Source: an uncultured Alphaproteobacteria bacterium
Lineage (GTDB): Bacteria > Pseudomonadota > Alphaproteobacteria > HIMB59 > GCA-002718135
Length of the DNA stretch: 64,000 nucleotides
Direction of reading: 5' to 3'
NCBI GenBank assembly: GCA_902515745.1
Contig: CABXWB010000006.1
Coordinates: 25,737-89,736 of the forward strand
Shown here in pieces: positions 26,184 to 34,366 of this stretch (the stretch's first letter is position 1; each line of letters starts with the position of its first letter). Under the pieces are notes generated by a model. That model searched no databases, had not been told where the DNA came from, and saw nothing but the letters and a program-made list of their open reading frames with translations. The translations under genes and the position numbers were made by a program.

Positions 26184-26651
26184 ATGAAGATATATTTAAA
26201 TTCAGGAAGAGTTAAAAAGGAATGGACCGATTACAATGGTCATATGAATTTGGCATTTTATATTCATCTTTTTGATGCTGGATGGGAAGTTCTTTTACAA
26301 AAATTTAATATGGGAGAAGCTTCTGCAAAAACAGAGAAGAAAACTACTTTTGCCGTAGAGTCACACACAACTTATGACAAAGAGGTGAAAGAGAGCGATG
26401 AAGTAGATATTAATTTATTATTTCTTGATAGGGATAAAAAAAGATTAATTTATAAATTAGAAATGACACATAAGCTTGAAGGTTATAGAGCAGCAACAAC
26501 AGAGGTTTGTTCTTTGTATGTTGATTTAAATGTTAGAAAAGTTTCTGAATTAGAATTAGAAAAGCAAAAAGATATAGATAAATTTATTCAGGAAAATAAA
26601 AATAACTTTGATCCAGGTGACCTTACTCTAATCAACAAGCTAAAAAAATAA
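26184..26651 (+). CDS. Acyl-CoA thioesterase, hot-dog fold, probable betainyl-CoA thioesterase
   Basis: 155 aa. YNGHMNLAFYIHLFDAGWE carries the 4HBT-type Asn/His/Asp start of the catalytic helix, followed by HTTYDKEV and HKLEGYRAATTE. It is divergent from the beta-keto acid cleavage gene with 42 bases between. In Pseudomonas carnitine catabolism a thioesterase releases glycine betaine from betainyl-CoA, and this gene is the candidate for that step. Convergent with, and abutting, the HD-domain gene. Confidence 0.82.
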   Translation: MKIYLNSGRVKKEWTDYNGHMNLAFYIHLFDAGWEVLLQKFNMGEASAKTEKKTTFAVESHTTYDKEVKESDEVDINLLFLDRDKKRLIYKLEMTHKLEGYRAATTEVCSLYVDLNVRKVSELELEKQKDIDKFIQENKNNFDPGDLTLINKLKK

Positions 26652-27215
26652 TTATAAATTTCTATAAGGTGTTCTGTTAAATATTCTTTGAACCATTGGT
26701 ACAAATTCTTTTAGAGGAATTGTATCATAATTTGGATCAAATGATGCTTGATCCCATCTTTCACAAAAATCTATAGTGTATTTAAAGAATTCATGACCTT
26801 TGAATTTATCTCTTAGGTTTCTATCTTTTCCATAATAATGATTATAGTAGTAGGCTTGAAATAAACCGTGTTGTTCTACAATCCATCTTGTTTTTTCAGA
26901 AACAAAAGGTTTTAATACTGCAGCTGCAAGCTCAGAATGATTCAGAGGTGCGATTTCATCACCTATATCATGCAATAAGGAAGCTACCACCATTTCTTCA
27001 GAAGCTTGTTCACGTAACGCTCTTGATGCAGTTTGAAGAGAGTGTTCTAATCTAGATACCTTATAGCCACCTAAAGAATTGTCTAAACTTTCTAGTACTC
27101 TTACTATTCTATCAGCAGTACCTTCAATAAATTTATCTTCAAAATTAGCAAGAAGTTCATAATCCTCTTTATCACCATGTTTCATTTCATTGAATTTTAC
27201 TTCATCTTTAGACAT
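26652..27215 (-). CDS. HD-domain protein, possible mixed-valent diiron oxygenase (PhnZ/TmpB-like)
   Basis: 187 aa from the ATG giving MSKDEV; an ATG five codons earlier is also possible. In the longer numbering it has His63 in LEHSLQTA, His87-Asp88 in LLHDIGD, His98, His121 and Asp160 in ERWDQ. That six-ligand pattern and the LEHSLQ/LLHD spacing recall PhnZ and TmpB, which oxidise 1-hydroxyphosphonates, more than plain phosphohydrolases. The Tyr/Glu pair recalled just before the first His in PhnZ is absent. Its place beside carnitine genes suggests a quaternary-amine or related substrate; this is inference. Confidence 0.72.
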   Translation of the reverse strand: MSKDEVKFNEMKHGDKEDYELLANFEDKFIEGTADRIVRVLESLDNSLGGYKVSRLEHSLQTASRALREQASEEMVVASLLHDIGDEIAPLNHSELAAAVLKPFVSEKTRWIVEQHGLFQAYYYNHYYGKDRNLRDKFKGHEFFKYTIDFCERWDQASFDPNYDTIPLKEFVPMVQRIFNRTPYRNL

Positions 27216-27243
27216 GAAATAATTATACATATTTTTAAATTTT

Positions 27244-28227
27244 ATGAAACTAATTCCTGAATGGTATGAACACCAATATTGTTTGATTGCTTGGCCATGT
27301 AATAAAGATCTTTATGGTAATATTATTAATAAGGCTAGAGATGAAGTTGCAAATGTAATTAATGAAATTGCAAAAACTGAGCATGTTATTGTGTTGTCAA
27401 ATAAAGAGGACATTAATGAAATTGTAAATAAAACTGATCATAAAAATATAAATATTGTAGAATGTAAATTAGATGATTCTTGGATGCGAGATATTGCACC
27501 AATTTTTTATAACGAAGATGAAAAATTAAAATCAATTAGTTTTGAATTTAATGGTTATGGAAAGTATCCAGATTATTTAAATGATAATAAAATATCAAAA
27601 TTTATTTCAAACTATTTAAATATCCCAACAAAAATTTCTGACTTAGTTATTGAAGGAGGGGCAATAACTTATGATGATAAAAAAAATTTATTTAGCACTA
27701 AAAATGTAATATTTAATAAAAATAGAAAACAAAAACATAATAGTGAATATATTATTAAAGAATTAAAGCTCTTGTTTGATTTAAATTATATTTTTTTATT
27801 TGAAAATGGATTAATAGAGGATGATACAGATGGTCATGTAGATAATTTATTATGCCCCATAGGAAAAAATAAATATTTAATTACTACAACTCACAAATTA
27901 GATCCTAATTATGAAATATTAGAAAAAAACAAAGATGATCTTATTAAATTTTTTAAAAATACTAATCAGACATTTGATTTAATTGAAGTTCCTTTACCTA
28001 CAAGAAAAAAAATTAATAATAAGAATATTATTAGCTCATATATAAATTTCTATTTCAGTAAAAATAAAATTATCTTACCTAAATTCAATGTTAAGGAAGA
28101 CAATGAGGTAAAATTAACTTTTGAAAAGTTATTCCCAAATCGAGAAATTATAATGTTAGAAACAGAAAATATAAATTATGGTGGAGGAAATATTCATTGT
28201 TTAACAATGAATGTACCAAAGATATGA
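27244..28227 (+). CDS. aguA: Agmatine deiminase
   Basis: Converts agmatine to N-carbamoylputrescine and ammonia. 327 aa with the guanidine-modifying enzyme motifs DSWMRDIAPIF, VIEGGAI, DDTDGHVDN and the catalytic Cys319 in GGGNIHCLTMN. It overlaps the amidase by ATGA, the standard aguA-aguB pairing. Thirteen bases separate it from the divergent HD-domain gene, so the promoter must lie inside or very close to that gene. Confidence 0.95.
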   Translation: MKLIPEWYEHQYCLIAWPCNKDLYGNIINKARDEVANVINEIAKTEHVIVLSNKEDINEIVNKTDHKNINIVECKLDDSWMRDIAPIFYNEDEKLKSISFEFNGYGKYPDYLNDNKISKFISNYLNIPTKISDLVIEGGAITYDDKKNLFSTKNVIFNKNRKQKHNSEYIIKELKLLFDLNYIFLFENGLIEDDTDGHVDNLLCPIGKNKYLITTTHKLDPNYEILEKNKDDLIKFFKNTNQTFDLIEVPLPTRKKINNKNIISSYINFYFSKNKIILPKFNVKEDNEVKLTFEKLFPNREIIMLETENINYGGGNIHCLTMNVPKI

Positions 28228-29081
28228 AAGTAAAAGTAGCAACATCACAATTTAAGGCTTTTAAGGGGGACTTTGACGCTAATTTAAATAAAGCAATTAG
28301 TTTAGTTGAAAAAGCTTCAAATGAAAATGTTGATATTTTACTTTTGCAAGAATTATTTCAAGATTATTATTTTTGTTCAACTAAAAATGATAAATTTTTT
28401 GATCTTGCAATTGATTTTCCTTCTCATCCAATGTTCGAAAAATTATCTAATATTTGTAAAGATAAAAAGATTTCATTACCAATTAGTTTTTTTCAAAAAA
28501 AAGAAAATAAGTTTTTTAACTCTCTAGTTATGATTGATTATTTTGGAAAAATAAGTGAAGTTTATAATAAATCTCACATCCCTGAAGGGCCTGGATATAA
28601 TGAGAAGTATTATTTTGAAAAAGGCAACACAGGTTTTATGGTATTTGACACCCCTCTAGCAAAAGTTGGCTGTGCGATTTGTTGGGATCAGTGGTTTCCT
28701 GAATGCGCAAGAATACTAACGTTGAAGGGTGCAGATTTAATTTTATATCCATCAGCAATTGGTTCTGAGCCACACATGCCTGAATTAAATTCAAAAGATC
28801 ATTGGATTAACACAATGGTAGGACATGCTGCAGCAAATCAAATCCCTATAATAACTTCGAATAGAATAGGGAAGGAGATCGAAGCTGATATTGAATTAAA
28901 TTTTTATGGTAATTCTTTTATATTGGATCATCTTGGAAATGTAATAAATCGTATGAATGATAGGGATGAGGGAATAATAACTGCGACTTTAGATTTGTTA
29001 ATTTCTAGAGAATATAGAAAATTATGGGGTAATTTTAGAGACAGAAGACCTGATCTATATAAAAAAATTCTCGATTTTTAA
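28224..29081 (+). CDS. aguB: N-carbamoylputrescine amidase
   Basis: Nitrilase superfamily, 285 aa from the ATG that overlaps the aguA stop (an earlier TTG adds nine unlikely residues). Catalytic triad Glu43 (LLLQELFQ), Lys116 (YNKSHIPEGPG) and Cys153 (GCAICWDQWFPE). Hydrolyses N-carbamoylputrescine to putrescine, CO2 and ammonia, completing the agmatine route and feeding the polyamine genes downstream. Confidence 0.95.
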   Translation: MKVKVATSQFKAFKGDFDANLNKAISLVEKASNENVDILLLQELFQDYYFCSTKNDKFFDLAIDFPSHPMFEKLSNICKDKKISLPISFFQKKENKFFNSLVMIDYFGKISEVYNKSHIPEGPGYNEKYYFEKGNTGFMVFDTPLAKVGCAICWDQWFPECARILTLKGADLILYPSAIGSEPHMPELNSKDHWINTMVGHAAANQIPIITSNRIGKEIEADIELNFYGNSFILDHLGNVINRMNDRDEGIITATLDLLISREYRKLWGNFRDRRPDLYKKILDF

Positions 29082-29121
29082 TTTATTTTATTTAATGTAA
29101 TTTTTATTTAGGAGGGGAATA

Positions 29122-30168
29122 ATGCTTAAGTATTTTATATCTCTATTTGTTTTAATTTCTTTTTCAGCTCAGGCTAAAGAAGAATTATTTATTTACAATT
29201 GGTCTGACTACATTGCCGAAGATACAATTGAAAATTTTGAAAATGAATTTGGCATTGATGTAACTTATGATGTTTTTGATTCAAATGAGGTTCTTGAAGC
29301 TAAACTTTTAGCTGGCGGGTCTGGTTATGATATTGTTGTGCCTTCAGGTTCTTTTTTAGAAAACCAAATCAAGGCTGGAGTTTTTCAAAAACTTGATAAA
29401 TCTGAATTATCGAACTTAGGAAATTTAGATCCAGAAGTTTTATTAAAGATAGACGCACATGATCCAGGCGGTCAGTATTCAGTAAACTATATGTATGGCA
29501 CAACTGGCATTGGTTACAATACTGATAAGGTTGATGAAGATGAGGTTACTAGTTGGAGCGTTTTATTTGATCCAGCTATAGCTTCTAAATATGAAGATTG
29601 TGGTATAGCAATGTTAGATGCACCATCTGAAGTAATGGAAATTGCCTTAAAATATGTAGGTAAAGATCCTAACACTGAAGACGAAAATGATTATAAGGCT
29701 GCTCTTTCAATGTTACAGGAAATTAGACCTTTCATTAGGTATTTTGATTCCTCTCAATATATAGATGATCTTGCTAATGGTGAAATTTGTCTAGCTATGG
29801 GATGGTCAGGTGATGTTTTTATCGCTGCTTACGAAGAAATAGAACCAGTTTGGTATTCTATTCCTTCAGAGGGAACTGTAATTTGGTTTGATATGATGGC
29901 AATTCCAGCTGATGCAAAAAATGTTTTAAATGCTCATAAGTTTATAAATTATATTTTACGCCCTGAAGTTGCTGCAGATATTACTAACTATGTTTGGTAT
30001 TCTAATCCAAACAAAGCAGCTAATGAGCTAGTTGATCCAGAAATTTTAGGAGACCCAGCTATTTATCCAGATGAAGCAACTTTAAGTATGCTATTTGCTG
30101 ATACTGCTGACTCACCTAAAAAAGCACAATTATCAACTAAATATTTTAATAAATTTAAATCAAATTAA
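29122..30168 (+). CDS. Polyamine ABC transporter substrate-binding protein (PotF/PotD type)
   Basis: 348 aa with a Sec signal peptide ending SAQA near residue 18. ELFIYNWSDYIAEDTIENFE and the following VFDSNEVLEAKLLAGGSGYDIVVPS are classic for PotD/PotF, and RPEVAADITNYVWYSNPN is the C-terminal signature. A strong AGGAGGGG ribosome site precedes the ATG. Expression is probably higher than that of the downstream transporter genes because of a stem-loop after its stop. Confidence 0.94.
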   Translation: MLKYFISLFVLISFSAQAKEELFIYNWSDYIAEDTIENFENEFGIDVTYDVFDSNEVLEAKLLAGGSGYDIVVPSGSFLENQIKAGVFQKLDKSELSNLGNLDPEVLLKIDAHDPGGQYSVNYMYGTTGIGYNTDKVDEDEVTSWSVLFDPAIASKYEDCGIAMLDAPSEVMEIALKYVGKDPNTEDENDYKAALSMLQEIRPFIRYFDSSQYIDDLANGEICLAMGWSGDVFIAAYEEIEPVWYSIPSEGTVIWFDMMAIPADAKNVLNAHKFINYILRPEVAADITNYVWYSNPNKAANELVDPEILGDPAIYPDEATLSMLFADTADSPKKAQLSTKYFNKFKSN

Positions 30169-30184
30169 AAAATATACTTCATTT

Positions 30185-30212
30185 CAGCACTAATATATTA
30201 ATATTAGTGCTG
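30185..30212 (+). terminator. Intercistronic stem-loop after the polyamine-binding protein gene
   Basis: Perfect 12-base arms CAGCACTAATAT and ATATTAGTGCTG around ATTA. No U-run follows; the potA-type ATG begins seven bases later with no ribosome site. It probably protects the 3' end of the binding-protein mRNA or partly terminates, and would also limit ATPase translation. Confidence 0.65.
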
Positions 30213-30219
30213 ATTTAAG

Positions 30220-31287
30220 ATGGATAAAAATTTTCTTGTAATTGAAAATATCTCTAAATCCTTTGGAGATAACAAAGTTTTAGAAAATATTAATTTAAAT
30301 ATTTCAAAATCTGAATTTTTTGGTCTCTTAGGATCTTCGGGTTCAGGCAAAACTACCTTACTAAGAATACTAGGTGGATTTGAGAAACCAGATACAGGAC
30401 GTGTAATACTCGACGGAACGGACATAACAAACCTTGAGCCTTTTGACAGACCATTAAATTATATGTTTCAATCGTATGCTCTATTTCCTCACTTAAACGT
30501 ATTTAATAATTTAGCTTTTGGAATAAAAGAAAATTTTACCCAAAAAGAAATTGAAATAAACGTAAGAAATATTGCCGAACTTTTATCTATTGAAGATTTA
30601 TTAAATAGAAGAATTAAGCAATTATCAGGGGGAGAGCAGCAACGAGTTGCTCTTGGAAGGTGCTTAATAAAAAAACCTAAGTTATTATTATTAGATGAGC
30701 CTCTTGCAGCACTAGATAAAAAACTAAGATCAAAAACGCAATTAGAGTTAACAACACTCCAAAAGAAACTAAAAATTACATTTGTTTTTGTCACCCATGA
30801 TCAGGAAGAAGCAATGTCCTTATCTGATAGAATGGCAATAATGAAGAATGGTCTTATTTTGGAATGCTCTAGCCCTGAAGAGATTTATGAAAATCCTAAA
30901 AGTCTTTATACTGCCAATTTTATAGGAATTGCAAATATAATTGAGATTTATAAGAAAGATGAAAATTTTTATTCTGATGATTTAGGTATAAATTTTAAAT
31001 TAAACAAAGAATTAAAAAATACAAAAACTAATATTTTACTAAGACCAGAGAAAATAAAAATACAATCAATAAATAATTTGAAAACAAGTTCATTTAATTC
31101 CTTTAGTGGAGAAATTTTAGAAAAATCATATTTGGGAAGTTTTACACGTTATGAAATTAAAATTAAAAATATGATAATTTCAGTTTTAGATCAGAATTTT
31201 AACTCCAGCTCAAATTATAATTTCCCAAAAGGGGAGAAAGTCATTTGTAGTTGGGAAAGTGAATCAATCAAGGTTTTAGAGGATTAA
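30220..31287 (+). CDS. Polyamine ABC transporter ATP-binding protein (PotA/PotG type)
   Basis: 355 aa: Walker A GSSGSGKTT, Q-loop MFQSYALFPHLNV, signature LSGGEQQRVALGR, Walker B LLLLDEPLAALD, His-loop THDQEEAMSLSD, then a C-terminal TOBE domain (LLRPEKIKIQ). It energises the two permeases that follow directly; the first of them starts at the base after its stop. Confidence 0.94.
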   Translation: MDKNFLVIENISKSFGDNKVLENINLNISKSEFFGLLGSSGSGKTTLLRILGGFEKPDTGRVILDGTDITNLEPFDRPLNYMFQSYALFPHLNVFNNLAFGIKENFTQKEIEINVRNIAELLSIEDLLNRRIKQLSGGEQQRVALGRCLIKKPKLLLLDEPLAALDKKLRSKTQLELTTLQKKLKITFVFVTHDQEEAMSLSDRMAIMKNGLILECSSPEEIYENPKSLYTANFIGIANIIEIYKKDENFYSDDLGINFKLNKELKNTKTNILLRPEKIKIQSINNLKTSSFNSFSGEILEKSYLGSFTRYEIKIKNMIISVLDQNFNSSSNYNFPKGEKVICSWESESIKVLED

Positions 31288-32175
31288 TTGAAAAATAAAT
31301 TATTTGAAAAATATTTTGTTTTTAGTCCTTATTTTTGGCTTGTTCTATTTTTTTTTATACCATTAGCTATAATTTTTAAAATATCAATTTCGGTATCAGA
31401 ATGGGGTATGCCTCCTTATCAAGATATTTTTCTTTTTGATAATGGATTTAAGATCAATACTACATTTGAAAACTATGTTTATATATTTAGTGATTATTAC
31501 TACATTGGATCTTTTGTAAACTCTTTGATACTAGCTCTAATATCTACTTTTTTTTGTTTACTTATTGGTTTCCCATTAGCTTTTTATATTGCGACTTCAA
31601 ATATCAGATTAAGAAATATCCTATTAGTTTTAGTAGTTATTCCATTTTGGTCATCATTTTTATTAAGAGTATATGCATGGAAAATAATTTTACAGAATAA
31701 TGGAATTTTAAATGTAATACTTCTAAACTTAGGTATAATTTCAGAGCCACTTCAATTATTATACAATCAATATGCTGTCATTATGGGAATTGTATACACT
31801 TATTTACCTTTGATGATTTTACCACTCTATGGATACTTAAATAAATTTGATTTAAATTTAATTGAAGCATCAAAAGATTTAGGACTAAATCGTATTAAAA
31901 CCTTTTTTAAAGTTATTCTTCCTTTGTCTGTTCCAGGAATTGTTGCTGGATCTTTATTAGTTTTTATACCTGTTGTTGGAGAATTCATTATACCTGAAAT
32001 GTTAGGTGGTAGTGATAGATTATATTATGGAAAAATATTATGGGAGGAATTCTTTGTTAATAGAAATTGGCCAGGTGCTAGTGCTTTAGCTTTTAGTGGA
32101 ATTATTATTTTGGTTTTGCCAATTGTTATTTTTCAATTACTTTATTCTCGTTGGAGTCAAAAAAATGAAATCTAG
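31288..32175 (+). CDS. Polyamine ABC transporter permease (PotB/PotH type)
   Basis: 295 aa, about six membrane helices, EAA loop EASKDLGLNRIKTFFKVILPLS and PVVGEFIIPEMLGGSD, as in PotB/PotH. TTG start immediately after the ATPase stop; its end overlaps the next permease by 11 bases. Confidence 0.92.
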   Translation: MKNKLFEKYFVFSPYFWLVLFFFIPLAIIFKISISVSEWGMPPYQDIFLFDNGFKINTTFENYVYIFSDYYYIGSFVNSLILALISTFFCLLIGFPLAFYIATSNIRLRNILLVLVVIPFWSSFLLRVYAWKIILQNNGILNVILLNLGIISEPLQLLYNQYAVIMGIVYTYLPLMILPLYGYLNKFDLNLIEASKDLGLNRIKTFFKVILPLSVPGIVAGSLLVFIPVVGEFIIPEMLGGSDRLYYGKILWEEFFVNRNWPGASALAFSGIIILVLPIVIFQLLYSRWSQKNEI

Positions 32176-32959
32176 CTTAATCAAAAGTACAGTTATTTTT
32201 TTAGGTTTATTTTTTTTATATTTCCCAATTTTAGTTTTAATTTTTTACTCATTTAATGAAAATAAGAGAGTAATGGTTTGGAAAGGATTTTCTTTAAGAT
32301 GGTACAATGAATTATTTAATAATGAACAAATAATTGAGGCATTTATTATTAGTATTAAAATTGCAGCTTTGTCTGCAACTTTTGCTACAATTTTAGGAGT
32401 TATGATCGGATATTCACTTGTAAGAATAAAAAAAATTCCTTTTAAATCATTTTATATTTTTCTTTCTTCAACACCTTTGGTTTTACCAGAATTAATTTTA
32501 GGTCTTTCAATGTTACTTTTTTTTATAAGCTTAAATAATATTATTGGATTTCCATCATCTAGAGGACAATTAACTATTTTCATATCACACGTTACTTTTT
32601 GTATTGCATTTGTCGCAATTATTATTCAAGCAAGATTAACTGACTTTAACAAAAATATTGAGGAAGCTGCGATGGATCTAGGCTATAATTATACCAAGGT
32701 ACTCTATAAGATAACTTTACCAATAATTTTGCCTTCTATTATTGCTGGTTGGTTATTGGCATTTACAATTTCTTTAGATGATCTAGTTGTTGCGAGTTTT
32801 ACTACTGGGCCTGGAGCTAACACATTGCCAATTGTAGTTTTTTCTAAAGTTAGATTAGGACTGAGTCCTGAAGTAAACGCATTATCAGCAATTTTAATGT
32901 TTGCTTTAATAATAATTGGTTTATTTTATTTTTATTTTAATAAAAAATTTAAACATTAA
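32165..32959 (+). CDS. Polyamine ABC transporter permease (PotC/PotI type)
   Basis: 264 aa from the ATG overlapping the previous gene (MKSSLIKSTVIFLG); an upstream frame extension inside the other permease is not needed. FYSFNENKRVMVWKGFSLRWYNELF and the EAA loop EEAAMDLGYNYTKVLYKITLP with SLDDLVVASFTTGP identify PotC/PotI. Its 3' end overlaps the convergent glutamine-synthetase-like gene by 11 bases. Confidence 0.92.
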   Translation: MKSSLIKSTVIFLGLFFLYFPILVLIFYSFNENKRVMVWKGFSLRWYNELFNNEQIIEAFIISIKIAALSATFATILGVMIGYSLVRIKKIPFKSFYIFLSSTPLVLPELILGLSMLLFFISLNNIIGFPSSRGQLTIFISHVTFCIAFVAIIIQARLTDFNKNIEEAAMDLGYNYTKVLYKITLPIILPSIIAGWLLAFTISLDDLVVASFTTGPGANTLPIVVFSKVRLGLSPEVNALSAILMFALIIIGLFYFYFNKKFKH

Positions 32960-34316
32960 GTAATAAATATTCTCGCTCCCAAGAACTTATTACTGATAAA
33001 TAAGCTTGATACTCAACTCTTCTTATCGCAGCAATTGACCTTACAAATTTTTCATTAAATATGGATTTTATATCCGCATCATTTTCAAAGAGAGTTAACG
33101 ATTCATCCATATTTTTAGGTAGATTAGAATTTTTATCTTTAAATGCACTATCTTTAGTTTCTGGATTTGGTTTTAAATTATTTTTCATTCCTAAATATCC
33201 TGAAGCTAAATTAGCTGCAAAAACTAGATATGGATTTGTATCAGATCCAGGAATTCTATTTTCAATACGTATATTCCTTTCCTCAATTGATGGAATTCTA
33301 AAACCACAACTTCTATTACCTATTCCCCATTTAACATTTTTAGGAGCACCCCAAGTTGCAAACAATCTTCTAAATGAATTTATATTTGGAGCGTATATTG
33401 GCATTAATAATGGAGTATATTTTTCCAAACCACCTAAATAGTTTTTCATTTTTTTTGAAATTTTAGTTGATTGATTAAAAAAAATATTTTTATTTTTTTC
33501 ATTATATATCGATTGATGTATGTGCATTGCGCTACCAGGTTGGTTCTCCATAGGTTTTGCCATAAATGTTGCATGAAGTTTATGTTTCAAAGCTGACTGT
33601 CTTAAAGTTCTTTTAAATAAAAATACCTGGTCTGCTAGATCTAAAGGATCACCATGCTGAAAATTAATTTCCATCTGAGCTGAGCCAGATTCATGATTAA
33701 TAGTATCAATTTCAATATTTTGTGCTTCACAATAATTATATACATCCTCAAAAAGATGATCAAATTCGTTAACAGCATCTATACCCAAGGCCTGCTTACC
33801 TGTTTCTTGTCTACCTGATTGACCCACTGGCACTTCAAGGGGATAATCTGAGTCAGCATTAGGTTTCACTAAATAAAATTCTAACTCTGGTGAAACAATT
33901 GGAGTTAATTTATCTTTTTTATAAAGTTTTAAAATATTTTTTAGAGCATTCCTGCTAGAATTTATAACATCATCTCCGTTAAGATTTATTGCATCACAGA
34001 TAATTTGTGCAGTAGGGTCGTCGTACCATGGCACTACTCTCATTGTATCAAAATCTGGTTTTAAAATTACATCAATGTCAGTTGGATTATAAACACTTCT
34101 TGGTAAAGCACCGGCAGAGTCCTCAGTTGCATAATCTCCTGATATCGTTTGAATAAAAGTTGACTGAGGTAATCTGTGACTTTCATCTTCCAGTCCTTTT
34201 AAAAATTTATTAGTTGGTAAAATTTTTCCCCTTGCTATACCTCCAAGATCTGGAACTAAACATTCAACTTCAGTAATAGAGTTTTCATGAAACCAATTTT
34301 GAAATTTTTCAATCAT
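32949..34316 (-). CDS. Glutamine synthetase family, probable gamma-glutamylputrescine synthetase
   Basis: 455 aa. Catalytic-domain motifs PELEFYLV, DTINHESGSAQMEINFQHGDPLD, FMAKPMENQPGSAMHIHQS, NRSCGFRIP and ENRIPGSDTNPYL are all present. The genome's true GlnA would be expected elsewhere; the setting next to a putrescine importer and an OrdL-type oxidase points to PuuA, which ligates glutamate to putrescine. Divergent from the oxidase with 50 bases between. Confidence 0.87.
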   Translation of the reverse strand: MIEKFQNWFHENSITEVECLVPDLGGIARGKILPTNKFLKGLEDESHRLPQSTFIQTISGDYATEDSAGALPRSVYNPTDIDVILKPDFDTMRVVPWYDDPTAQIICDAINLNGDDVINSSRNALKNILKLYKKDKLTPIVSPELEFYLVKPNADSDYPLEVPVGQSGRQETGKQALGIDAVNEFDHLFEDVYNYCEAQNIEIDTINHESGSAQMEINFQHGDPLDLADQVFLFKRTLRQSALKHKLHATFMAKPMENQPGSAMHIHQSIYNEKNKNIFFNQSTKISKKMKNYLGGLEKYTPLLMPIYAPNINSFRRLFATWGAPKNVKWGIGNRSCGFRIPSIEERNIRIENRIPGSDTNPYLVFAANLASGYLGMKNNLKPNPETKDSAFKDKNSNLPKNMDESLTLFENDADIKSIFNEKFVRSIAAIRRVEYQAYLSVISSWEREYLLLNV

Positions 34317-34366
34317 ATTGAGAGTGTTTGTTTACTAATTATTACTAAACCATTAAAGATAAGTTA

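Noticed and set aside
30185..30212. Hairpin as a CRISPR repeat or mobile-element end
   Set aside because: Single copy with no spacers, no transposase and no target duplication.
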